A stretch of 43,149 bases of DNA from Streptomyces sp. TSRI0107 (GTDB taxonomy: Bacteria; Actinomycetota; Actinomycetes; Streptomycetales; Streptomycetaceae): NCBI RefSeq assembly GCF_001905845.1, contig NZ_LIVZ01000024.1:1-43149 (forward strand), in the 5' to 3' direction. A program made the translations under genes and the position numbers. How positions within the stretch are numbered: position 1 is the first letter of the stretch; each line of letters begins with the position of its first letter. The notes under the pieces were generated by a model, which saw only the letters and a program-made list of their open reading frames with translations, ran no database searches and was not told where the DNA came from. Positions 17,153 through 25,825 of this stretch are shown here, piece by piece.

Positions 17153-17682
17153 ATGAGCGCCCCCGCCCCTGTCGCAGCCCGCCCGGCCCGGCGCCGGGAG
17201 GTGGTGCTGCGGATCGTCCTGCCGGGCATTCCGGCCTGCACCGCGGTACTGGGCACCAGCAGCGTCGGCGCGGCCCTGGTCCACGGCACCGTCCCGGCAG
17301 CATCTCCGCTCGTGTGGCCGCTCGTGGTCCTCTCCCTAGGCACGATGGCGTACGACGTCGCGCTCTGTGCCCTGAGCCGCCGCAAACGGCTGACCACGCT
17401 GCAGCACGGCAACAAGGTCCCTCCCGGGCCGCGGGTGCGCCAGGCCCACCCCGCGCCTGGCGCACCCTGAGCCTGGCGCTCGCAGCGCTGGGCCTGGGCC
17501 ACGTTGTACTCGGCCAGCTCCTGCTTGTGCTGAGCCTGTGCGCCCGCCGCCTCGACTTCGGCGAGGCGCGCCCACGCCGTCTGTTCCCGGGCGGCGCTCT
17601 GGCTCAGGGCCCGGGGCTGCGCTGGTGGCACTCCCGGCTGCGGGCGCCAGCCGGGAAGGACGCCGGCGGGCAGGGGCCTTAG
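17153..17682 (+). pseudogene. four-segment membrane protein with a frameshift
   Basis: From ATG 17153 the first frame gives a basic start and two hydrophobic segments (REVVLRIVLPGIPACTAVLG; SPLVWPLVVLSLGTMAYDVA), then runs into a stop at 17470. A second frame continues with the same codon style: WRTLSLALAALGLGHVVLGQ and LLLVLSLCARR, then a basic tail ending at TAG 17682. One missing base between about 17415 and 17450 (a CCC/GGG-rich stretch) would join them into a protein of about 176 residues. The opposite strand also has an open, coiled-coil-like frame here. I prefer the membrane protein because its hydrophobic periodicity is clear. Confidence 0.5.
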
Positions 17683-17718
17683 TCACCGCCCTGCTCGGGA
17701 CAGTCACTCAGTGGTTCT

Positions 17719-17904
17719 TCAACGGCCGTCGCACGAGTCGTCGCCCACAGGCATCGGCTTGGTGTCGGCCGCCAGGCAGGAGGAGTACACCCGCGGCGGA
17801 GTGGGCTGCGGCTGTGGTTCCGTCGCGCCGCTCACGGCGATGATCGCCCCGGCACCGGCGCAGACCAGCCCCGCTATCGCGGCGAGCCCTGTACGGCGGC
17901 TCAC
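17719..17904 (-). CDS. small exported or membrane protein, 61 aa
   Basis: GTG 17904 overlaps the stop of the upstream gene (GTGA). Residues 1-25 are a signal-like segment (MSRRTGLAAIAGLVCAGAGA), followed by a Pro/Gln linker and a short tail with two Cys (SSCLAADTKPM, DSCDGR) that could form a disulfide outside the cell. Function unknown. Translationally coupled to the gene before it, which has the same architecture. Confidence 0.62.
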   Translation of the reverse strand: MSRRTGLAAIAGLVCAGAGAIIAVSGATEPQPQPTPPRVYSSCLAADTKPMPVGDDSCDGR

Positions 17905-18191
17905 CGGTCGCCGCTGAAGTGGTCGCGAATTTCATCGCTGCAGTCGTCCGCGCCGACCCGGGTTCGCGTGAAGGCCAGCACGCCGTCGCCAATGCCTTCC
18001 CTCTTGGCCTTGGCCAGCTGCGTCTCGATGTCCGCGATGTACTTGGCGCACTCGGCGCTGACGGGCTTCTCGGGCTGCGGGTCAGGCGCCGGAAAGGCGT
18101 TCAGTGCGGCGGTGGCAGCGATACCGGCCACGCACAGCACCTCCCACGCGGCAACCCACGTGCGGCGGCTCGTCCGTAACGGCTTGGGCAT
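17901..18191 (-). CDS. small exported or membrane-anchored protein, 96 aa
   Basis: ATG 18191 with GTAGGA about 8 bases upstream. A basic start (MPKPLRTSRR) and a hydrophobic helix (TWVAAWEVLCVAGIAATAAL) are followed by a Pro-rich hinge and a soluble domain of about 60 residues with two Cys (ECAKY, DDCSDE). One anchor with the domain outside is the likely topology. It forms a two-gene unit with the 61-residue protein downstream; both are small, cysteine-paired and extracytoplasmic, so they may interact. Confidence 0.66.
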   Translation of the reverse strand: MPKPLRTSRRTWVAAWEVLCVAGIAATAALNAFPAPDPQPEKPVSAECAKYIADIETQLAKAKREGIGDGVLAFTRTRVGADDCSDEIRDHFSGDR

Positions 18192-18642
18192 GTAGGCATC
18201 CTACGAGCGTCACGCCGGGCCTCTTCCAGATCCCTGGAGCCGAGAGCGGCGCAGCGCTTCATGGAAACGTGGACCCGCATCCTTCGGGAGCAGACCGCGG
18301 GAGCGGGTGGATGAGAGCGGTGAGGAACCGTAGAGGCTGTGGCTGCGATCCCCTATCTCTGGGGGTTGGGGCGCTCGTCCCGGTGCTGCTGTGGCCAGCC
18401 GCCTCAAGCCTTTTCGGTGCACCCGCTCTCAAGGGCTGACCAGCTGAACGTGGCATACATGAGCGCTGAGTTCATCGGCTGCGCTGCCAGCGCCGCCGCC
18501 CTTCTTCCGGTCGGTCCCGGCGGCGCTCTCAAAGATCTTGGGGTGTGCGGTAGCCGATCTGGTTTGCCCCGCTCGATGGCGGTTCGGCAGCCGAGCCGGT
18601 GCGAAGGGGCCGGGCTCTGGAGGCACGGCCGCTCGCCGGGGG
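18192..18642. other. no clear gene
   Basis: 451 bp. Short open frames only. A fragment METWTRILREQTAG at about 18260-18300 may be a relic. No hairpin or repeat noted. Confidence 0.4.
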
Positions 18643-18990
18643 TCAGCGGGCCTGGGCGCGGGCGTTGTAATGCTCCTGCAGCCTGCGGAGCATGATGCGG
18701 CAGTACTCGGCCAGTGGCCGGTGCTGTTCCTCGTCGATGACCAGAGCGACGGTGTGGACGCCGTCGGCCCCGGGGATGGCGGCGCGGGGCTGGGAGGCGC
18801 GCAGGTTGGGCCAGTAGCGGCCGTGTGCGAAGCCGGAGGCCGCCCGCCAAGCGGCGCCCACCTTGACCGCGGTGAGCCCTGCTGTGGGGGCGGCGGTGAG
18901 CAGGATTTGGTGGGTCCTGGGTGCGGTGAGCGGGGCCAGGGCGAGGTGGTCGGCGATGGCGCGGATCTCGGCCCGGTTGACGGCCCCGCT
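18643..18990 (-). pseudogene. 5'-truncated hypothetical gene
   Basis: The last 100 or so codons of a gene with good codon bias: HQILLTAAPTAGLTAVKVG, then AAWRAASGFAHGRYWPNLRA and HTVALVIDEEQHRPLAEYCR, ending at 18643. The SGFAHGR element is a style seen in large Streptomyces helix-turn-helix proteins of unknown role. No start codon or ribosome site is available near 18990; the only ATG in frame is 250 bp further up in sequence that reads better on the other strand. I call it a 3' remnant. Confidence 0.5.
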
Positions 18991-19397
18991 GACACCGCCG
19001 AGGCCATCGCCGGCCGCGAAGGCCTGGATCTCGCCGCCGACCTCGCCGCAGTACGCCGACGCACGGCCCGCTCCGCCGCACCACGGCTGCGCGCGGAGCG
19101 CGCGGCCCGACGCGGTGGGGACCGGCGCTCGCTGGAGTGTGACCGGCCGCCCCCGCCGCCCGGCGGCGTGCTCTGTTTCCGGCCGATGCTGCCGCCGCCG
19201 GGCACCGCCAGGACGATCTGCGGCTGATCTACGCTTCACGGGCCGTCGAGAAGGGCGCCAGCCTCGCAGACCTCGGGCGCGCCTGGCACGTGTCGCGGCA
19301 AGGCGCCCGGCATCGCTGGAGCGTTCTCAAGCGCCGGATCCGCCCGGACATCCCCCGGCAGCGTCCCGACCCGCACTTCCTCAACGGCATGGGCTGA
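18985..19397 (+). pseudogene. remnant of a helix-turn-helix protein gene
   Basis: Two same-strand fragments in different frames: EAIAGREGLDLAADLAAVRR plus TARSAAPRLRAERAARR (to about 19110), then DDLRLIYASRAVEKGASLAD, LGRAWHVSRQGARHRW and RIRPDIPRQRPDPHFLNGMG ending at TGA 19397. The second fragment holds a clear helix-turn-helix (ASLADLGRAWHVSRQGARHR) but no start codon. The break lies in the CCGCCCCCGCCGCCC tract near 19150-19165, typical of slippage. No intact start is visible. Confidence 0.45.
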
Positions 19398-19448
19398 GCT
19401 GGACGGTCCGGGTGGAGGCGTGGCGGCACAACCGCAGGGGGTGCCTTG

Positions 19449-20294
19449 TCAGACAGCGGCGGCCAGCGTCTGCTGGACCAGCAGAGCAAGATGCTGGGGA
19501 TGAGGGCACGTCTCTGTCATGGACAGTTCCTTCCCTGCGAGAGGGCGGCCGCTGGGTGTGACGTCGGCCAGGGGCATGAAGTACCAGGTGCCATCCGAAC
19601 GGTGGAAGTCCCACACGATGCCGTCGCGGTCGGTCAGCTCGATGCGGCAGCCACAGCCGTCTTCGTAGTCCCGGGCTGCGGAGACCGCCTCGGCGGGCGG
19701 TCGACAGCCGGGGATGAGTTTGGCGCTGTCACCCAGCAGGCCTGCCAGCTGGACGAATGTCTCGTGGGTGCTGACGGGCAACGGCCGGGTGTAGGGGGTC
19801 GTGGCCAGGATGTCCACCGCCTCGTCACAGTCCCGCGGGTCCATGGCGCCGAGGACGGCCTGGCCTGCCGCGCCGAGGACGGATTGGGCGGTGCACAGGC
19901 GCTTGGCTTCCTCTGTCCCGTCATAGTCGGGGACGGTGATCTCCCCGCGCTCGGCCATGACGTCCAGGCACCCGTCCAGCTTCTCCAGCGCTGCACCCGC
20001 CGCGGCGATCTGGGCGAACAGGGCGGAGGCCGTCACGGCGGCCTGTTGCGGCGTATACAGGGCCCATTCGTCCTCCAAGGCGGCGGCGAGGCCTTCGGCC
20101 GCTTCGGCTCCCACGACCGCCAGAGCGATGGTCTGCCCCGGATCGTCGGGTCCGGGCTCGGTGATCAGGCGTAGTCCGTCGCACACGTCGTCGATCAGGC
20201 CTCGGTCGTCCGGCTCCTGGTAGCTCCGCCACAACGGTTCCTGTTGCGGTGCCGGCTGTGTCACGTCGCCACCCGCCCTTCTGTCTTCGGCCAT
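19449..20294 (-). CDS. hypothetical protein, 281 aa
   Basis: ATG 20294 with GAGG about 9 bases upstream is preferred over the ATG 18 bases further up. The protein is acidic and helical, with long Ala-rich helices (TPQQAAVTASALFAQIAAAG) and a C-terminal region CRIELTDRDGIVWDFHRSDG followed by WYFMPL, which looks like a small beta-sheet domain. Several Cys (LDGCLD, DYEDGCGCR) but no classic zinc motif. No membrane segment. Not recognised. Single-gene unit. Confidence 0.66.
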   Translation of the reverse strand: MAEDRRAGGDVTQPAPQQEPLWRSYQEPDDRGLIDDVCDGLRLITEPGPDDPGQTIALAVVGAEAAEGLAAALEDEWALYTPQQAAVTASALFAQIAAAGAALEKLDGCLDVMAERGEITVPDYDGTEEAKRLCTAQSVLGAAGQAVLGAMDPRDCDEAVDILATTPYTRPLPVSTHETFVQLAGLLGDSAKLIPGCRPPAEAVSAARDYEDGCGCRIELTDRDGIVWDFHRSDGTWYFMPLADVTPSGRPLAGKELSMTETCPHPQHLALLVQQTLAAAV

Positions 20295-20541
20295 TGCTGT
20301 CACCCTCTTCAACGAGTCGGGGCGGGCTGGGTGACCACCCGGACCTGCTGCCTGGCCGCACCGCTTTGGACAGCCTGGCGGGAGGGGGAACAGTCAGGTG
20401 CCCGTCCGCTGCTCGCCCGGGGGGGGGCAACGGCCGCATGCCTACAGGGTGCTGGGAGGCTGCTTCGGCTCGAAGACGTTCTGCGGGGTGCTCGGCTGGG
20501 GGGGCGGACGCCTGGCTCAGGACCTGAGCCGGGTCGCGGGG

Positions 20542-20638
20542 TATCCGGTCGGTTTCCCCGCGGACCTGAACGGGGACGTCGCGGCGTTCGGCGACGAGGC
20601 GGTCCTAGAGGGGGGTCTGCTGGAACACGGTGGGGCGC
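20542..20638 (-). pseudogene. decayed copy 2 of the short gene at 10517-10717
   Basis: Aligns without gaps to 10631-10727 with 76 of 97 bases identical by eye. On the minus strand it reads VFQQTPL, a stop (TAG, plus-strand CTA at 20605-20607), then DRLVAERRDVPVQVRGETDR. The stop replaces the Tyr codon of copy 1. The rest of 20295-20713 shows no other gene. Confidence 0.6.
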
Positions 20639-20713
20639 TTTCCTTTCAGCGGGCGGTACGCCGGACCGGCGCAGCATTACGGGCCACAGACACGCCCCGC
20701 TGGCAGCGGGCGT

Positions 20714-23143
20714 TCAGGCCAGGACGGCGGGGACGGCGGCCTCGGTTGTCCAGTCGCCGTCGAAGAGCGTGGCGACCAGGTGTGCGTGAGCCTCGGGGAG
20801 CTGGCCGTCGCGGTGCTTGGTGCGGGCTTTGGCGAGCCAGGCTCCGATCTTGACGGTGTCGCCGTCGACGCGGATGGTCTCGCGGGCTGCGGGGGCGCGG
20901 CCTTCGCGGTGGAGGAAGAGTTCCAGGAGCTGGACGGTCTGTTCGAAGGTGCGGCGGGTGCGGCGGGCCGGGGTCAGGGGGTTGGTGTCAGGGATGAGGC
21001 CGAGGACGGTCATCAGGTGCTGCTGGCCGGGGTGGAGGGCGGGCCAGGTGGTCAGTTGGCGGTGGAGCCAGGAGCCGATCTTCACCCCTGCCAGGAGGGT
21101 GTCGCGGGTGAGGGCGGCGGGGTCGGCGCCGGTGGCGAGGTGGGTGCGCAGCAGGTGGTACTTGCGGTGCCAGTCCGCGCCGTGGGGTAGGCGCCAGTCG
21201 GGGGCGAGGGCGGTGAGGGCGTCGGCGCGGGCGGCATCGAGGGTGTTCTTGGTGGCGTGGTGGCGTTGTTCGGCGAGCCAGGCGCCGACGGGGGTGGTGG
21301 CGGGGGCGGCGAGGTGGCCGTGGGTGCGCAGGTAGTCGGCGGCGGCGGCGAGGCGGGCGCGCCAGGCGGCTTCGTGCTTGTCCCAGATCATGCCGAGCGC
21401 GTCCAGTTCGGCAATCCAGTCGGGCTCGAGGCGGCCGGCGGTGCGGGCGTCGCGCATGGTGGTGATGAAGGTGCCGAGCCGGTAGCCGGTGGGGTCGGTG
21501 TGGTCGGCGGGCACGTCGAGGTGGCCGTACTGGTCGCGGTAGGCCTGGGCGGCGGCAAGGCCGAGACGGCGGGAGCGGGAGACGGCCGGGTCGCGGGGGT
21601 CGAAGGCGGCCAGGTCCATGGCGCGGGCGATGCGTTCGGGGTGGACGGTGAAGTCGAAGTGCCAGCGGCGTTCGATGACGTCGCTGGTCTCCTTCGGCAG
21701 CCGGTTGGCCTTGTCGGGCAGGCGCTCCAGGATGCGGTGGTCGTGGCTGGCCAGCGCCGAGGCGATCGCCCACACCGGCTCGTAGGCGGTGCCCAGGATG
21801 TCCTCGCTGTCGGCGCCGGGCGGGATGTAGACAGGGACGATCAGGCTCGCGGTCTTGCCGGAGATGTCCAGGCGCAGGGCGCGGCCGAGGGCCTGGACGC
21901 AGCGGATGACGCTGCGGGTGGGGTCGGCGAAGACGACCGCGTCGACGCTGGGGATGTCGACGCCCTCGGCGATCAGGCGCGAGTTGGCCAGGATCGCGCA
22001 GTCGGCGGCGCGGAAGTCGTCGAAGATGGCGGCGCGCTGGGCGGGGGTGTGCTCGCCGTGGGCGAAGAACAGCTGCGGGGCGCGGTCGGGGCACAGGCCG
22101 GGGTCCGTGCGGCGCAGCAGGCGCAGTGTGTGGGGTAGTTCGCGGGCGAAGCGGTGGGCGTCGGAGACGAGGTTGAAGTAGACCAGCACTTTCTTCAGGC
22201 GGTGCTCGGTCATGGCGCGCAGGACCGCGAGGTGCAGGGCGGTGGTGCGCAGGGCACTGTCGCTGTCATCGGCCGCGTCGGGGCGGGGCGTGCCGGGGGC
22301 GGGCAGGTTCAGGCGGCGGCGCAGGTCGGCGTCGGTGAGGGTGGGCACCACGATGCGGTAGTCAGCTGCGCGGCCGTCGGCGACCGCGGTCGCCAGGGGG
22401 TACTCGAAGACCTTTTTGCCGTAGACCTGCTCGTTGTCCATGGAGTTGGCGAACGCGTCCACGTCCGCGGCCGCTCCCGTGGCGCGGCGCCGTCGGCGGG
22501 TGGTGTCGGCGGACTCGGCCAGCTCGGGCGCGGCGAAGATGCGCGGGGTGGCGGTCATGTAGAGGCGGCGGTCCGCGCGGATCCGCTGCGCGTCGTTGGC
22601 GATCGCCCACTTCTTGTCGGCCCGGCCGGCGATGCGGTGTGCTTCGTCCATGACCGCCAGGTCGAACGGCGGGACCGCGAACCGGGTGTTCTGAGTCTGC
22701 TCGATCTTGTCCAGGGAGTCGTAGGTGCAGATCACCGTCAACGCGGGGATCTGGTCGGGCCCCTCCCCCACCACCGACATCAGCCCGCCCAGTGCATGCG
22801 GGTCGGTGGTGGACATGACGCGGGCGGCTACCAGGTCGTCGCGGCCGGCCGTGTCCATCGAGGAGACGATCACCATGTGCTCCAGGTGATTGTCGCGGCG
22901 CCAGGCCAGTGCCGTCTGCGCCGCGAGGTCCAAGGTGGGCACCACGAACAGCACCAGACGCGCGCCGAGGCCGTCCGCGACCCGGATCGACACCAGCGTC
23001 TTGCCGGTGCCCGTCGCCGACACGAACAGCCCGCGCGTCCCTGGGCGGTGAAGATGCCGCACGATCCGCTTGACGGCTTCGGCCTGATCGGGAAAGAGGT
23101 CCGCCCGGGGGCGGCCGGGCCTGGGCAGGTCGACCAGGGTCAT
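20714..23143 (-). CDS. DEAD/DEAH-box helicase with C-terminal helicase-associated repeats
   Basis: 809 residues from ATG 23143, with GAGGAAG upstream; the frame stays open much further up but that part is a shadow of tap. Superfamily 2 motifs are all present: SATGTGKT (42-49), DEAH (166-169), MTATP (196-200), a C-terminal RecA lobe with RLIAEGVDIPSVDAVVFADP and QALGRALR (motif VI). From about residue 500 on, three or more helicase-associated modules repeat a GxxLGxW/GAWLxxQR theme. Helicases of this build are common near ends of Streptomyces linear replicons. It diverges from tap across a shared control region, so a role in replication of the same molecule is likely but inferred. Confidence 0.88.
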   Translation of the reverse strand: MTLVDLPRPGRPRADLFPDQAEAVKRIVRHLHRPGTRGLFVSATGTGKTLVSIRVADGLGARLVLFVVPTLDLAAQTALAWRRDNHLEHMVIVSSMDTAGRDDLVAARVMSTTDPHALGGLMSVVGEGPDQIPALTVICTYDSLDKIEQTQNTRFAVPPFDLAVMDEAHRIAGRADKKWAIANDAQRIRADRRLYMTATPRIFAAPELAESADTTRRRRRATGAAADVDAFANSMDNEQVYGKKVFEYPLATAVADGRAADYRIVVPTLTDADLRRRLNLPAPGTPRPDAADDSDSALRTTALHLAVLRAMTEHRLKKVLVYFNLVSDAHRFARELPHTLRLLRRTDPGLCPDRAPQLFFAHGEHTPAQRAAIFDDFRAADCAILANSRLIAEGVDIPSVDAVVFADPTRSVIRCVQALGRALRLDISGKTASLIVPVYIPPGADSEDILGTAYEPVWAIASALASHDHRILERLPDKANRLPKETSDVIERRWHFDFTVHPERIARAMDLAAFDPRDPAVSRSRRLGLAAAQAYRDQYGHLDVPADHTDPTGYRLGTFITTMRDARTAGRLEPDWIAELDALGMIWDKHEAAWRARLAAAADYLRTHGHLAAPATTPVGAWLAEQRHHATKNTLDAARADALTALAPDWRLPHGADWHRKYHLLRTHLATGADPAALTRDTLLAGVKIGSWLHRQLTTWPALHPGQQHLMTVLGLIPDTNPLTPARRTRRTFEQTVQLLELFLHREGRAPAARETIRVDGDTVKIGAWLAKARTKHRDGQLPEAHAHLVATLFDGDWTTEAAVPAVLA

Positions 23144-23228
23144 GGACTTCTTCCTCGATCCGAAGCAGGCGGCATCCGAGCGGCGCGCGGGAGCGGTGAG
23201 GCAGCGCAGGCTCCCATTTCGCGCGGGC

Positions 23229-23234
23229 ACCCTA
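23229..23234 (-). promoter_or_regulatory. candidate -10 box of the helicase gene
   Basis: On the minus strand this reads TAGGGT, a good Streptomyces -10 (TAGRRT style). It lies 18 bp from the nearest element of the GTAC repeat array, so its -35 region falls at or inside that array. The transcript would have a leader of about 80 bases before ATG 23143. Confidence 0.4.
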
Positions 23235-23252
23235 TCACTCCCAGCACCGCTA

Positions 23253-23301
23253 GTACGGTAATTGTACGGAATACGTACGCTGTTTGTACGCGATGTGTGC
23301 G
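23253..23301. promoter_or_regulatory. five phased GTACG elements, 11-bp period (iteron-like operator)
   Basis: GTACG begins at 23253, 23264, 23275 and 23286, and a GTGCG variant at 23297: exact 11-bp steps, one helical turn each, in a stretch clearly richer in A and T than its surroundings. It sits between divergent TAGGGT -10 boxes of the helicase and of tap. Such phased arrays bind several copies of one protein on one DNA face. The Tap N-terminal helix-turn-helix is an obvious candidate. Could be an autoregulatory operator, a replication iteron set, or both. Confidence 0.7.
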
Positions 23302-23310
23302 TTTCAAGTG

Positions 23311-23316
23311 TAGGGT
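23311..23316 (+). promoter_or_regulatory. candidate -10 box of tap-tpg
   Basis: TAGGGT seven bases before ATG 23324, so transcription may start at or next to the start codon and the message may be leaderless or nearly so (a GGGA site also lies just upstream). The -35 region overlaps the last GTAC elements. Confidence 0.42.
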
Positions 23317-23323
23317 GGGAGCC

Positions 23324-25825
23324 ATGTCCGAGCTGTTCGATGCGGTCGACGCGCTGATCGCGTCCCGGTCCCCGCTGCCGCCCCCGGCGGAGCGCAAGCG
23401 GCTGCGCCAGGCCCGCGCCCTCACCCTGGATGAGGTCGCCGCTGCCCTGGATGTGCGGCGGGCGACCGTCGGGGGCTGGGAGTCGGGCAGGACCGAGCCG
23501 CGGCCGCCGGAACGGGAGGCGTACGCGCGCCTGCTGAAGCAGCTCGCACGGCTCTACCCCCCGCCCGAAGCCGGCCCCGCTGCCGAGGGCGCCGCCTCGG
23601 AGGCCACCGGCAGCGCGGCCGCCGCGGCGCCGCAGACGTTCACCGTGGCAGCGCCCGTGCAGACGCCGGCCCCGGACACAGCACCGCAACCTGCGGCCAC
23701 GGCCGAGGCAGGAGCGTCCCGGTCTGCTCCCTTGGCGGCTGCCCCCGCACCGGGAGCCGCGCGGCCTCGGTCCCGTGCCGCCCGGCCGCCGCAGACCTCC
23801 GGCCGCATCGACGCGGGAAAGGCCGCCGCAGGCGCCTCCGCCTCCGCCGGCGTGTACGCGCATGGTCCCCTGCTGGTCATCGACGCCGACGACGACCGGA
23901 ACGTCACCGGCTACGGGATCGGCGGCCTGATCCTGGACGTGCCCGCCAAGTCGCTGCCTTCCCTCCTCGAGTGGGCCCTGGCCGAAGGACAGCTCGGGGC
24001 GGAGAGGCTGCACGGCTCGGGGAAGGACGCCGATCCGCTGCTCGTGCTCACCGAGGCAGCGTGCGAGCGCTATGGCCTGCCCGCCGCACTGTCGCAGTCC
24101 GAGCGGAGCACCGGGCGGCTCGGGGACGGACACAAGGCCCTCAAGCAGCTGGAGCGCGCCGACTGGCAGCTCACCCAGCGGGGACTGGGGCCGTGGGCCC
24201 GGATCTACCGCCCTGCACAGGGCAGCCGCCGCCGGTGCGTGCAGCTGTGCATCCCGTCCTGGCACGCCCTCGACGACCGTGCCTGGGGCCACGCCGCCCG
24301 GCTCGGCCCGGCGGAACTGGCCCGTGTGCTCGGCATCTACGCGACCCGGGTCACGACGCCGGTCGGCTCCACCGCCGTCACCGGCCTGCACCTGATGACC
24401 GCTCTCAACCCGCCTACCCGCGCCGGCGCGCCGGACGAGGCGGGCAAGCGGCACTCCGAGCACCGGCCCGGCTCCCTGGGCACGGAGCCGATCGACCCGG
24501 CCCCCTGCGAGGCACCCGACGGACACCCCGTCCTCGCCGACCTGCCCCGCTTCCATGTGCGCGGGCCCGGCGAGCGGTTGTTCGAGGAGGCCTACGACTG
24601 GGCGCGGGATCTGACCGACGCGGAGTGCATGCGCCGCTATCTGGTCGGCCTTGACGTGAACCTGGCCTTCGGCGCGGCCGCCAACGGCGCGGTCGTCGGC
24701 CTCGCCTCACCGCCCGTGCATGTCTCCGACCCCATCTTCGACGCGGCGGTGCCGGGCTCCTGGCTGGTCGACCTGTCCCACGTCGACCTGTCCCGGGTGA
24801 AGGTCGCCAAGCAGTGGCACCGGCTCGACGCCGGCCTGCTGCCCAGCCCGTTCACACCGACCGGCGAGCGCCCGACGGGCCCGGCCTGGTACGCCACCCC
24901 GACGGTCGCCTACGCCGTCGAACTCGGCTACGACGTCGCCCCGCTCGAAGCATGGGTCCGCCCCGAGAGCGGCCGCTACCTGGACAGCTGGTACAAGCGG
25001 CTGCGCAACGCCTACGTCGACACCATGGCCGACCTCGGCGTGGGCGAGAAACTCGGCCCGGCCGAGTTCCTGGCGGCGATGGACGGCTACAGGGCCCGCG
25101 ACCCGGAGATGGCCCTCGTCGTGGACGCCATCAAGATGACCGTCAAGGGCGGCATCGGCAAGGTGCGGGAAAAGGCGCGCGGCGGCGGGTGGAAGCCGGG
25201 ACAGCCCTGGCCCGCGCTCGCCCGCCCGACGTGGCGCCCCGACATCCGTGCCACCGTCATCTCCCGGGCTCGGATCAACATGCACCGCAAGATGCTGCAC
25301 CTGGCGGTGGCCACCGGCCGGTACCCGGTCGCGGTCCTGTCCGACTGCGCCGTCTATGCCGCAGACGGCCCCAGCCCCCTCGACGTACTGCCCTACGGCG
25401 CCGACGGCACAACCGTGCCCGGCTCGTTCCGCCTGGGGGTGTCACCGGGGATGGTCAAGCACGAGGGCACCCAGAGCGTGCTGTGGGGCGCCAACGTCCT
25501 CGAACAGCTCGATGCAGACGGCCACGTCGCCAACCTCGCCCGCTACATCAAGACCGGCGAGCACGCCGCCAAGGACACCGGAGAGCAGGAGAGTCACGCC
25601 GATGGTCACGGTCGGGGAAGAACTCGACAAGGCGGTACAAGGGGCGTTCACCCGTCCCATCCCCAAGTCCGCCGGGGCGCAGATGCGTTACCTGGTCCGC
25701 CAGCACCAGGGCAGCACCCGGCGCGTGGCCGAACTGCTGGGCATCAGCCAGCGCACCGTCGAACGGTACGTGAAGAACCAGATCAAAACCCCCCGGCCGC
25801 AGCTCGCCGACCGGCTGGAACGTGA
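23324..25825 (+). CDS. tap: telomere-associated protein Tap
   Basis: 833 residues as drawn. Residues 20-60 are a Cro/C1-type helix-turn-helix (RKRLRQARALTLDEVAAALD, RRATVGGWESGRTEP), then an Ala/Pro linker to about 180 and a long conserved body (LLVIDADDDRNVTGYGIGGL at 185, DLSHVDLSRVKVAKQWHRLD, then AVELGYDVAPLEAWVRPESG and KMTVKGGIGKVREKARGGGW). These features and the following tpg mark Tap, which binds the telomere 3' overhang and recruits the terminal protein. The start is ATG 23324; the open upstream frame overlaps the helicase gene and is a shadow. Oddity: the frame runs 224 bases past the tpg start, making Tap about 75 residues longer than if it stopped at tpg. A small indel near 25560-25600 could explain this. 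Confidence 0.9.
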   Translation: MSELFDAVDALIASRSPLPPPAERKRLRQARALTLDEVAAALDVRRATVGGWESGRTEPRPPEREAYARLLKQLARLYPPPEAGPAAEGAASEATGSAAAAAPQTFTVAAPVQTPAPDTAPQPAATAEAGASRSAPLAAAPAPGAARPRSRAARPPQTSGRIDAGKAAAGASASAGVYAHGPLLVIDADDDRNVTGYGIGGLILDVPAKSLPSLLEWALAEGQLGAERLHGSGKDADPLLVLTEAACERYGLPAALSQSERSTGRLGDGHKALKQLERADWQLTQRGLGPWARIYRPAQGSRRRCVQLCIPSWHALDDRAWGHAARLGPAELARVLGIYATRVTTPVGSTAVTGLHLMTALNPPTRAGAPDEAGKRHSEHRPGSLGTEPIDPAPCEAPDGHPVLADLPRFHVRGPGERLFEEAYDWARDLTDAECMRRYLVGLDVNLAFGAAANGAVVGLASPPVHVSDPIFDAAVPGSWLVDLSHVDLSRVKVAKQWHRLDAGLLPSPFTPTGERPTGPAWYATPTVAYAVELGYDVAPLEAWVRPESGRYLDSWYKRLRNAYVDTMADLGVGEKLGPAEFLAAMDGYRARDPEMALVVDAIKMTVKGGIGKVREKARGGGWKPGQPWPALARPTWRPDIRATVISRARINMHRKMLHLAVATGRYPVAVLSDCAVYAADGPSPLDVLPYGADGTTVPGSFRLGVSPGMVKHEGTQSVLWGANVLEQLDADGHVANLARYIKTGEHAAKDTGEQESHADGHGRGRTRQGGTRGVHPSHPQVRRGADALPGPPAPGQHPARGRTAGHQPAHRRTVREEPDQNPPAAARRPAGT

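Noticed and set aside
17032..17631. A minus-strand coiled-coil-like protein (LSQSAAREQTAWARLAEVEA)
   Set aside because: Open and well biased at its start, but the other strand shows four clean hydrophobic segments and a better start.
22154..23323. A long plus-strand extension of tap
   Set aside because: It is the shadow of the helicase gene; the helix-turn-helix of Tap begins about 20 residues after ATG 23324.
20714..24556. A 1280-codon open frame on the minus strand as one giant helicase
   Set aside because: The part upstream of 23143 lies opposite tap, has no helicase motif, and ATG 23143 has a good ribosome site and the conserved start.
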